DNA of 5,144 nucleotides from CAZISM01 sp964541895 (GTDB taxonomy: Bacteria; Zhuqueibacterota; Zhuqueibacteria; Residuimicrobiales; Residuimicrobiaceae): contig CAZISM010000240.1 of NCBI GenBank assembly GCA_964541895.1, positions 1 through 5,144 of the forward strand, written 5' to 3'. Every line of letters starts with the position of its first letter. The first letter of the stretch is position 1. The position numbers were made by a program, and so were the translations under genes. Shown here piece by piece: positions 1 to 5,056 of this stretch. The notes below the pieces were generated by a model. The model was not told where the DNA came from. It was given only the letters and a program-made list of their open reading frames with translations, and did not search any database.

Positions 1-56
1 ATCGTCTGGAAGCCGCCAACCTGGCTCTGACGAAAAAAATGATCTATATGAAATAG
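1..56 (+). CDS. C-terminal tail of an unidentified upstream gene (partial)
   Basis: The third reading frame is open from the window edge and ends at TAG 54-56, giving the C-terminus RLEAANLALTKKMIYMK. The stop is followed at once by a stem-loop and then a strong palindromic terminator candidate, as expected at the end of a transcription unit. Only 17 residues are visible, with no motif, so no function can be given. The second frame is also open here, as far as 263-265, but it would run straight through both hairpins and is less believable. It probably belongs to a transcript separate from the Rieske operon because a terminator lies between them. Confidence 0.45.
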   Translation, partial: RLEAANLALTKKMIYMK

Positions 57-63
57 CCTGGAA

Positions 64-101
64 CATCCGCACGGCTCGCGAAGAAATCCGACGTGCGGAT
101 G
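64..101. other. 10-bp stem-loop after the upstream stop codon
   Basis: CATCCGCACG at 64-73 is the exact reverse complement of CGTGCGGATG at 92-101, leaving an 18-nt loop. It starts 8 nt after the TAG stop and lies 13 nt before the larger palindrome. No T-run follows, so it is more likely an mRNA 3'-end stabilising hairpin, or part of a double-hairpin termination zone, than a terminator by itself. Confidence 0.5.
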
Positions 102-114
102 ATCAACTCTACAA

Positions 115-150
115 TAACCGAACCGCCGGGATATCCCGGCGGTTCGGTTA
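115..150. terminator. Perfect 36-bp palindrome, probable transcription terminator
   Basis: Positions 115-132 (beginning TAACCGAACCGCC) are perfectly complementary to 133-150 (ending GGCGGTTCGGTTA). The transcript would form a very stable GC-rich hairpin with a small ATAT or GATATC loop. The following bases (151-164) are C/T-rich but not a clean T-run, so intrinsic termination is probable rather than certain. It separates the upstream gene from the Rieske operon. A perfect palindrome of this length could also serve both directions. Confidence 0.6.
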
Positions 151-181
151 CTCTCTTCTCTCGACCTCATCAACGATACAC

Positions 182-209
182 ATTCTGTCCGGACAAGTTT
201 TATTCTGTC
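182..209. promoter_or_regulatory. Possible operator: direct repeat plus short palindrome
   Basis: The octamer ATTCTGTC occurs at 182-189 and again at 202-209, a 20-bp offset or about two helical turns. A perfect 10-bp palindrome, TGTCCGGACA, lies at 186-195 and overlaps the first copy. The arrangement sits about 90-115 bp ahead of the first operon gene, between the terminator and the likely start of transcription, where a regulator could bind. No known regulator motif is recognised, and chance occurrence cannot be excluded. Confidence 0.25.
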
Positions 210-233
210 AACAACCGCTAAAAGCAGTAAACA
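205..233 (+). promoter_or_regulatory. Weak sigma-70-like promoter candidate for the operon
   Basis: CTGTCA (205-210) and TAAACA (228-233) are separated by 17 bp in an AT-rich stretch that starts after the terminator. The match to TTGACA/TATAAT is only 4 of 6 and 3 of 6. The position is right for the Rieske operon promoter, since 57-297 is the only sizeable gap ahead of it, but the site is weak and another sigma factor or site is possible. Confidence 0.2.
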
Positions 234-283
234 AAATCTCGCTGCATAGAGATGTGTTGATTTGATTACCTTCGCACATGCAC

Positions 284-288
284 AGGAG
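284..288 (+). promoter_or_regulatory. Ribosome binding site fixing the Rieske start at 298
   Basis: AGGAG at 284-288 lies 9 nt ahead of ATG 298. It supports this ATG over the in-frame TTG at 262, which would add 12 residues and has no comparable site in front of it. Confidence 0.75.
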
Positions 289-297
289 TGCCTCCGC

Positions 298-744
298 ATG
301 GATCAAAACAACAATCAACCCAAAAGGCGCGATGTCCTTCTCTATGGATTTGGCGCCAGCCTGGCGACTTTTTTAGGCATGATTTTGTATCCTGTTACCC
401 GCTATATCATGCCGCCCCCTATGCCCGAATCATCACAAAATTCCGTCAAAGCCGCCACCGTCAAGGATCTTAAACCCAACAGCGCCAAAATATTCCCGTT
501 CGGCAGCAGGCCGGCCATTCTCATTCAGCTGGCGGACGGCAGCTATCGCGCCCTGTCCGCCGTCTGTCCGCATCTCAACTGCACCGTGCAATACCGTGAG
601 GACAGCAGAATAATCTGGTGCGCCTGTCACAACGGTCAGTTCGATCTGTCCGGCCAGGTGATCGCCGGACCGCCGCCCCGCAACCTGGAAGAGTACGACG
701 TAAACGTACAGGGTGAAGATATCATTGTGTCCAAAAACGCGTAG
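298..744 (+). CDS. Rieske [2Fe-2S] iron-sulfur protein of a cytochrome bc-type complex
   Basis: This 148-aa subunit would carry electrons from quinol at the outer face of the inner membrane to a c-type cytochrome. An N-terminal twin-arginine-like segment (K9-R10-R11-D12) precedes one hydrophobic helix (about 13-33), consistent with a Tat-exported, membrane-anchored protein. The proline-rich hinge (38-43) leads to the Rieske fold. Box I is CPHLNC (90-95) and box II is CACHNGQFD (108-116). The expected ligands are C90, H92, C108 and H111, with C95 and C110 forming the disulfide. The proline loop GPPPRNL is at 124-130. The Ser and Tyr that hydrogen-bond the cluster in classical bc1 proteins are Gly113 and Phe115 here, which suggests a low-potential cluster. 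The next gene, for cytochrome b, begins 9 nt after the stop, and its Shine-Dalgarno overlaps this stop. Naming as petC or qcrA would be by analogy only. Confidence 0.95.
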   Translation: MDQNNNQPKRRDVLLYGFGASLATFLGMILYPVTRYIMPPPMPESSQNSVKAATVKDLKPNSAKIFPFGSRPAILIQLADGSYRALSAVCPHLNCTVQYREDSRIIWCACHNGQFDLSGQVIAGPPPRNLEEYDVNVQGEDIIVSKNA

Positions 745-753
745 GAGGCTGCG

Positions 754-1833
754 GTGAAAATCGTTACCTGTCTTTCAGAGTGGCTGAGCCAGCGCCTGGA
801 TTTGAGCGGCGTCAAATCCTTCGCCGAACACAAAGTGGTGCCGGTGCACAAGCACCATATCTGGTACGGCATCGGCGGCATCACCCTGTTCCTCTTCGGC
901 ATTCAGGTGATGACCGGCATCCTGTTGTTGCTCTATTATCGCCCGACCGCCGAAAGCGCCTATGAATCCGTCGAGTTCATCATGACCACCGTCCCTTTTG
1001 GCTGGCTCATGCGATCGCTGCACAGTTGGGGCGCCAACCTCATGATCCTCTTTCTTTTTATTCATATGTTCAGCGCCTTTTTCATGAAGGCGTACCGGCG
1101 GCCGCGCGAGTTGACCTGGTTGAGCGGATTTGTTCTGTTCATCCTGGCCCTGGCTTTTGGATTTTCAGGCTATTTATTACCCTGGAACAGCCTGGCCTTT
1201 TTCGCCACCAAAGTGGGCACCGAGATCGCCGCGGCTGTGCCGATCGTCGGCGAGCACCTTCTCGTCTTTTTGCGCGGCGGCAACGAGGTGACGGGCGCCA
1301 CCCTGACGCGCTTTTTCGGCTTTCATGTCGCCTTGCTGCCTTTGATTACCACTCTCCTGCTGGCCATACATCTGGTTCTCATTCAAGCCCAGGGGATGAG
1401 CGTGCCGCCGTCTCTGCAGGCCGAGTATGACAAAAATCCCAAATCGATGAAATTTTTCCCGGAATTTCTCCTCCGCGATGCTGTCGGCTGGCTCTTGGTG
1501 CTGGGCCTGTTGGGCATTCTCGCCGCCCTCTTTCCCTGGGAACTGGGCGAGAAGGCGGATCCCTTTGCGCCGGCCCCGGCCGGCATCAAGCCGGAATGGT
1601 TCTTCGTCTACATGTTTCAAACCTTAAAGTATATACCGGGCACAATTTTCTCCCTAAACGGTGAAGCACTGGCCATCATGGCCTTTGCCATCGGCTTTGC
1701 CCTGTGGGCCCTGGTGCCGTTTTTCGATCGCCGTGCCGGGGAAAACAGACCCAGCCCCCTGTTCACCTGGATCGGCATTATGTTTATCATCTACATTCTG
1801 TCCATGACGATGGTGTCCTACTTTTTCGATTGA
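754..1833 (+). CDS. Cytochrome b subunit, 7-helix b6/subunit-IV fusion type
   Basis: This 359-aa di-haem quinol-oxidising membrane subunit starts at GTG 754, preceded by AGGAGG (743-748) that overlaps the Rieske stop. Helices lie at about 36-61, 84-110, 122-142, 187-211, 244-260, 305-325 and 336-357. That is seven, equal to b6 (four) plus subunit IV (three), with no eighth helix as in bc1. Haem ligands are H90/H104 and H191/H206. The x14 spacing of the second pair is typical of b6, whereas bc1 proteins have x13. Other family landmarks are YYRP (61-64), RPRELTW (116-122), GYLLPW (139-144) and the Qo-site motif PEWF (280-283, PEWY in most relatives). The cysteine that binds haem ci in b6 (FYCLGG) is Gly39 here, in WYGIGG. 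It pairs with the Rieske protein upstream and the multihaem cytochrome downstream. Confidence 0.95.
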   Translation: MKIVTCLSEWLSQRLDLSGVKSFAEHKVVPVHKHHIWYGIGGITLFLFGIQVMTGILLLLYYRPTAESAYESVEFIMTTVPFGWLMRSLHSWGANLMILFLFIHMFSAFFMKAYRRPRELTWLSGFVLFILALAFGFSGYLLPWNSLAFFATKVGTEIAAAVPIVGEHLLVFLRGGNEVTGATLTRFFGFHVALLPLITTLLLAIHLVLIQAQGMSVPPSLQAEYDKNPKSMKFFPEFLLRDAVGWLLVLGLLGILAALFPWELGEKADPFAPAPAGIKPEWFFVYMFQTLKYIPGTIFSLNGEALAIMAFAIGFALWALVPFFDRRAGENRPSPLFTWIGIMFIIYILSMTMVSYFFD

Positions 1834-1850
1834 AGTATCGCGAACGAAAC

Positions 1851-3116
1851 ATGAGGGATTCGACATTGAAAGCATTGACTCTGTTTTGTAGCCTGCTCCT
1901 GATCCCGGCCGTCATGCTGATGGCACAGGAAAAGGCCAACAGCTGTGTCACATGTCACGCGGAGTTGGAACCCCGGTTGGCTGCGCCCGTGAACCTGGTG
2001 GGCCAGAGCGTTCATCACTCCGCCGAACTGTCCTGCGCGGGTTGCCATGGCGGTGATCCCGGCCAGGACGATCCGGATCTGGCCATGTCACCCGCCAAAG
2101 GATTCGTCGGCAAACCCGATGCCGGCCAGATTCCCAGGTTATGCGCCACCTGCCACAGCAACGCGGTCTTTATGCGCCGTTTCAATCCCAAGTCGGCCAT
2201 CGATCAGTACGAACTCTACCTCACCAGCCGCCACGGTGAATTATGGAGCAAAGGCGATCGCAACGTAGCGCAATGCGTCAGTTGCCACACGGCCCACGAG
2301 ATACGCAAAAGCAGCGACCCGCTCTCCACCACCTACCCGACTGCTCTGGCTGAACAGTGCGCCACCTGCCACAGCCGGGCGGATTATATGGAATCGTACG
2401 GCATCGCTACTGATCAATACGATGAATACAAAGCCGGCATTCATGCGCGGATGCTGTACAAGGCCGGCGACCTGAGCGCGCCGACGTGCAATGACTGTCA
2501 TGGCAACCACGGCGCCACGCCGCCCGGCGTCAGCTCGATCTCGAACGTCTGTGGAACCTGCCATCTGGTTCAGAAGGAATACTTTGCAGCAAGCCCTCAT
2601 AAAATGGCTTTTGAACAAAACCATATATCCGAATGCGAAGCGTGTCACGGCAATCACAACATTCAGCCGGCCAACGATGCCATGCTGGGTACCTCTGAAC
2701 CGGCGGTGTGTGTGCAGTGCCATGACTCGGACTCAAAAGGCTATCAGGAAGCCGGCCTGATGCGAGCCGGCATCGATCGTTTGCACGCGTCCATCTCTCA
2801 CACCGATTCTCTTCTCCACCTCGCTCACAAAGCCGGGGTGTCCATCAAAGATGAAAAGCTGGTTCTGCCGGCGGCCAAAGATGCGCTCACGCTGGCGCGG
2901 GCACTCGTCCACACGTTCCGGATGGGCGACCTTGAACCGGCTCTGCACAAGGGCATGACTGCGGCCGGCGAAGCCGGCCTCCTGGCTCAAAACGCATTTA
3001 AAGAACTGATCAACCGGCGCCGGCTGTTAGTCGCCATGGTGGTTCTGACGTTGCTGGTGGCCGTTTTCCTGATGCTTTATATTCGGAGCCGCTATCATGA
3101 ACATGGAAACATCTGA
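1851..3116 (+). CDS. Membrane-anchored nonahaem cytochrome c
   Basis: This 421-aa exported electron carrier has nine CxxCH haem-attachment motifs, at residues 32, 62, 98, 142, 170, 213, 234, 262 and 287. A hydrophobic signal segment (8-25, possible cleavage after A25) leads it to the periplasm. After the haem domain comes a haem-free, largely helical stretch (about 298-388), then RRR and a membrane helix (392-411) ending in a short polar tail. Haem motifs come in pairs with a His between them (H55, H128, H198, H250), and three second-of-pair motifs are CHxxH (H149, H220, H269). No cytochrome c1 or f gene is present, so this protein probably accepts electrons from the Rieske cluster. The start is uncertain: ATG 1851 has no clear Shine-Dalgarno, while TTG 1866 has GAGGGA 7 nt ahead and would give a cleaner signal peptide. 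It follows cytochrome b by 17 nt and overlaps the next gene by 20 nt. Confidence 0.93.
   Translation: MRDSTLKALTLFCSLLLIPAVMLMAQEKANSCVTCHAELEPRLAAPVNLVGQSVHHSAELSCAGCHGGDPGQDDPDLAMSPAKGFVGKPDAGQIPRLCATCHSNAVFMRRFNPKSAIDQYELYLTSRHGELWSKGDRNVAQCVSCHTAHEIRKSSDPLSTTYPTALAEQCATCHSRADYMESYGIATDQYDEYKAGIHARMLYKAGDLSAPTCNDCHGNHGATPPGVSSISNVCGTCHLVQKEYFAASPHKMAFEQNHISECEACHGNHNIQPANDAMLGTSEPAVCVQCHDSDSKGYQEAGLMRAGIDRLHASISHTDSLLHLAHKAGVSIKDEKLVLPAAKDALTLARALVHTFRMGDLEPALHKGMTAAGEAGLLAQNAFKELINRRRLLVAMVVLTLLVAVFLMLYIRSRYHEHGNI
1853..1858 (+). promoter_or_regulatory. Possible ribosome binding site favouring a TTG start at 1866
   Basis: GAGGGA at 1853-1858 is placed 7 nt before TTG 1866, inside the first codons of the ATG 1851 reading. 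The sequence upstream of ATG 1851 (CGAACGAAAC) is a poor ribosome site. If TTG is used, the protein begins MKALTLFCSLLL, a typical signal peptide with one Lys. The evidence is balanced, so the ATG was kept in the gene entry. Confidence 0.35.
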
Positions 3117-4746
3117 ACGAAGCGATGCGGAATTGCTCGAACGGTTTCGGCAGGTAGAAGCTAGGTTGCTTCGGCTGGAACAGTATTTGGGCATGAGCAC
3201 GCAAACGCCGGCCGGCGCGGTGGCACCATCGGGAACGGCCGGCACAGGCGTGGACGACGGATCGCTGGAAGAGCAGATCAGTCAGTACTGGCTGGCGCGT
3301 TTTGGGGCCATATTCCTGCTGCTGAGCATCGGCTTTTTTATTTTATATCCGTTCCCGGCCTTGCCGGTGCTGTTGACCAGCTTGTGGGGATACGGGGCCG
3401 TGGCGCTGGTGTATCTGTTTGCCCGCAGCAGGGAAAAAACATATCCCTATTTGTCAAAGCTCCTGCATGGCGGGATTCTGATCCTGCTCTACCTGGCCAC
3501 ACTCCGCCTCCATTTCTTTCATCCCATGCCATTGCTGGCGGACAAAACCATCGGTCTGCTGCTCCTGGTTCTGCTGGTCAGCGTGTTGATGTATTATGCC
3601 GTTACCCGCCGCAGCCAGAGCCTGACCATCCTGGTGCTGGCTCTCTTTAACGTCACGGCCCTTATCAGCGATCAGCCCTATTTCTGCCTTTCGCTGACCA
3701 CAACCGCGGCCATCCTGACCGTCACCCTGCTCTTTCGCCGCACCTGGCCGTGGATGGCATTCGCCGGTTTGGCTATGACCTATCTTACCTTGTTGCTATG
3801 GCTGCTCAATAATCCGGTCATGGGGCATGCCGTGCAGGCCACAGCAGCGCATCACCATAATCTGGTATACCTGGCCATCATCGGCACAGCCTTTGCGGCC
3901 GCCAATATCTATCGAGACAAGGACGCCTACAGCAACATCTTTGAAATCGGATTTTCCGTGTTGAACGGACTGGGCATCTATCTCATCGGCGGTTTGAATA
4001 TTCTGTTCTTTTTCAGAAATTGGACCAGCCTGCTGGCCACCGCCACCGCGGTCTTCTTCCTGCTCGTAGCCATTCTGAACTGGAAACGGACCCGGAGTAC
4101 CTTTTCCACTTCCCTTTATGCCTGTTTCGGCTATGTCGCAATGAGCGTTGCGATCATCACCGGGTTCAAATCTCCCGATTATTTTATCTGGCTGGGTTTG
4201 CAGAGCTGGTTGGTCATCGTGACCGCGTTATGGTTCAGATCGCAACTGATTGTCATCGCCAACATCATCATGTACCTGCTGATCTTTATGCTTTATTTGC
4301 CGCTGGTGCCTTCCAACACCTCGGTCAATATCAGTTACGCCGTCTCGGCGCTGGCGAGCGCCCGCCTGCTGAATTGGCAGCGCGAACGGCTGAAATTAAA
4401 AACCGACCTTATCCGCAACATATACCTGGCCTGCGCCTTCCTGATTGTCCTCTATGGCCTTGTTCACGCGGTTCGACCAGAGTACATCAGCCTCTCCTGG
4501 CTGCTAGCTGCCGTATTCTATTTCATAGTGAGCCTGGCGCTCAAAAACATAAAATATCGCTGGATGGCCATTTTAACCGTACTGGCGACCATCGGTCGCG
4601 TCATAACCGTGGACCTGGCCAATATGGCCGCCGGCCTGCGCATCATTCTGCTTTTGACAGTCAGCCTGGTTCTGATCTTTTGGTCGATTTTTTACGCCCG
4701 CTATAAAAGCCGAATCAAGGCGGCTGACCGGCAGAAAGCACTTTGA
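3097..4746 (+). CDS. DUF2339-like polytopic membrane protein
   Basis: This 549-aa protein has no known enzymatic role. Residues 7-31 form a short charged, probably coiled-coil helix, followed by a flexible Ala/Gly/Thr-rich linker (about 34-54). Then comes LEEQISQYWLARFGAIFLLL (57-76), like the DUF2339 entry into the first helix. From there to the end about 16-18 hydrophobic helices follow. The end VDLANMAAGLR (505-515), then a last helix and a basic tail, resembles the typical DUF2339 C-terminus. The family call is from pattern memory, not a profile search. GGAG (3085-3088) lies 8 nt before ATG 3097; ATG 3103 is an in-frame alternative. The 20-nt overlap with the cytochrome gene suggests translational coupling and a role linked to the complex, perhaps assembly or an extra membrane subunit (inference). 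No haem or metal motif was seen. Confidence 0.85.
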   Translation: MNMETSERSDAELLERFRQVEARLLRLEQYLGMSTQTPAGAVAPSGTAGTGVDDGSLEEQISQYWLARFGAIFLLLSIGFFILYPFPALPVLLTSLWGYGAVALVYLFARSREKTYPYLSKLLHGGILILLYLATLRLHFFHPMPLLADKTIGLLLLVLLVSVLMYYAVTRRSQSLTILVLALFNVTALISDQPYFCLSLTTTAAILTVTLLFRRTWPWMAFAGLAMTYLTLLLWLLNNPVMGHAVQATAAHHHNLVYLAIIGTAFAAANIYRDKDAYSNIFEIGFSVLNGLGIYLIGGLNILFFFRNWTSLLATATAVFFLLVAILNWKRTRSTFSTSLYACFGYVAMSVAIITGFKSPDYFIWLGLQSWLVIVTALWFRSQLIVIANIIMYLLIFMLYLPLVPSNTSVNISYAVSALASARLLNWQRERLKLKTDLIRNIYLACAFLIVLYGLVHAVRPEYISLSWLLAAVFYFIVSLALKNIKYRWMAILTVLATIGRVITVDLANMAAGLRIILLLTVSLVLIFWSIFYARYKSRIKAADRQKAL

Positions 4747-4782
4747 TTTTTTCCCGGAATCCACTAGCTTATTAAGGATGTC

Positions 4783-4811
4783 CTGAATCAGCCGCACGTT
4801 TTAATTACAAT
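4783..4811 (+). promoter_or_regulatory. Promoter candidate ahead of the structured element
   Basis: TACAAT at 4806-4811 matches the -10 consensus at 5 of 6 positions. CTGAAT at 4783-4788, 17 bp upstream, is a weak -35 (3 of 6). Transcription would begin near 4818, just before the tandem repeat and the folded element, and after the end of the DUF2339-like gene. The site could drive a small RNA or the leader of the gene at 5057. Confidence 0.3.
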
Positions 4812-4815
4812 GGCT

Positions 4816-4832
4816 AAGCCGGACAAGCCGGA
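4816..4832. repeat. Tandem AAGCCGGA repeat with CCGG hairpin
   Basis: AAGCCGGA occurs at 4816-4823 and 4825-4832, a 9-nt period. CCGG at 4819-4822 and 4828-4831 can pair around the loop ACAAG. It directly precedes the long inverted repeat and may be part of the same element, possibly a dispersed intergenic repeat family. Confidence 0.5.
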
Positions 4833-4835
4833 ACC

Positions 4836-5001
4836 AAATGTCGAACACCCTCAGAGTGTTTCGCAAAAGGTCTTTGAACTCCGTCTGTTCCATAACTGGC
4901 GGAGAATGCAAAGCGGTACACCAGGAGCTGCCGCAAAAAGCGCGGCAACATCCGGGGGCGCTGCTTTTGCGACACGCTCTTGAGGTGTCCGGTATTTTTT
5001 T
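4836..5001 (+). ncRNA. Candidate structured RNA element (three-way junction) ending in a T-run
   Basis: Hand folding gives three stems. P1 pairs 4836-4869 with 4964-4997: 34 positions, of which 26 are Watson-Crick, 4 are G-U and 4 are mismatches. P2 pairs CTTTG (4872-4876) with CAAAG (4909-4913), then CTCCGTC (4879-4885) with 4898-4904 and GTT/AAC closing a CCAT loop. P3 pairs CC, GGA and TGCCGC (4921-4934) with GCGGCA, TCC and GG (4942-4956). The plus-strand transcript folds better than the minus: several P1 and P2 pairs are G-U on plus, which become A-C on minus. A T-run at 4995-5001 follows P1, so this could be an independent RNA with a terminator-like end, a 5' leader of the gene at 5057, or a dispersed repeat. 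No known RNA family is recognised. Confidence 0.4.
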
Positions 5002-5005
5002 GACC

Positions 5006-5021
5006 GTTTTGCGCGAAAAAC
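5006..5021. other. Small A/T hairpin near the next gene start
   Basis: GTTTT at 5006-5010 pairs with AAAAC at 5017-5021 around a GCGCGA loop. It lies 25-40 nt ahead of the ribosome site of the gene at 5057 and is weak on its own. It contains the fourth copy of the TTTTGCG heptamer found in this gap. Confidence 0.25.
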
Positions 5022-5056
5022 AACTCGTAATACATTAATCAACGGAAAGGAGTCGC

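Larger units (their letters stand above)
4747..5056. other. 310-nt gene-free interval with structured elements
   Basis: No believable protein gene was found on either strand. Short open frames exist (for example ATG 4838 on plus and 5035 to 4814 on minus), but they lack ribosome sites and overlap strong base-paired structure. From left to right the interval holds a promoter-like site (4783-4811), a CCGG tandem repeat (4816-4832), a long imperfect inverted repeat with nested hairpins (4836-4997), a T-run (4995-5001), a small TTTT/AAAA hairpin (5006-5021) and the ribosome site of the next gene. Confidence 0.7.

Noticed and set aside
2..265. Open second frame from the window edge across the intergenic region
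   Set aside because: It would translate through a 10-bp stem-loop and a perfect 36-bp palindrome and shows no recognisable protein features; the third-frame tail ending at 56 is more plausible.
262..297. Upstream TTG start for the Rieske protein adding 12 residues
   Set aside because: ATG 298 has AGGAG at 9 nt and places the twin-arginine and hydrophobic helix at the normal distance from the N-terminus; the TTG has no ribosome site.
1177..1620. Long antisense frame within cytochrome b
   Set aside because: It is a shadow of the strongly supported cytochrome b gene, with composition reflecting its codon bias and no plausible start site.
1704..1850. Upstream extension of the cytochrome c reading frame into the cytochrome b gene
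   Set aside because: It overlaps the conserved last helix of cytochrome b, and the extended peptide is not a signal sequence; the signal segment begins after 1851.
4020..4706. 228-codon alternative-frame reading inside the DUF2339-like gene
   Set aside because: It overlaps a clear membrane protein frame and its Arg/His/Pro-rich translation is typical of an out-of-frame shadow.
5000..5033. TTGACC (5000-5005) with TAATAC (5028-5033) as a promoter for the gene at 5057
   Set aside because: The 22-bp spacing is too long for a sigma-70 promoter, although TTGACC alone is a good -35 match.
4814..5035. 73-codon minus-strand frame in the gene-free interval
   Set aside because: It is antisense to the same structure, with no ribosome site and no recognisable motif; open frames on both strands are expected by chance in a GC-rich inverted repeat.
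4838..5038. 66-codon plus-strand frame in the gene-free interval
   Set aside because: It has no ribosome site, contains the folded element throughout, and gives an unremarkable composition without a domain.
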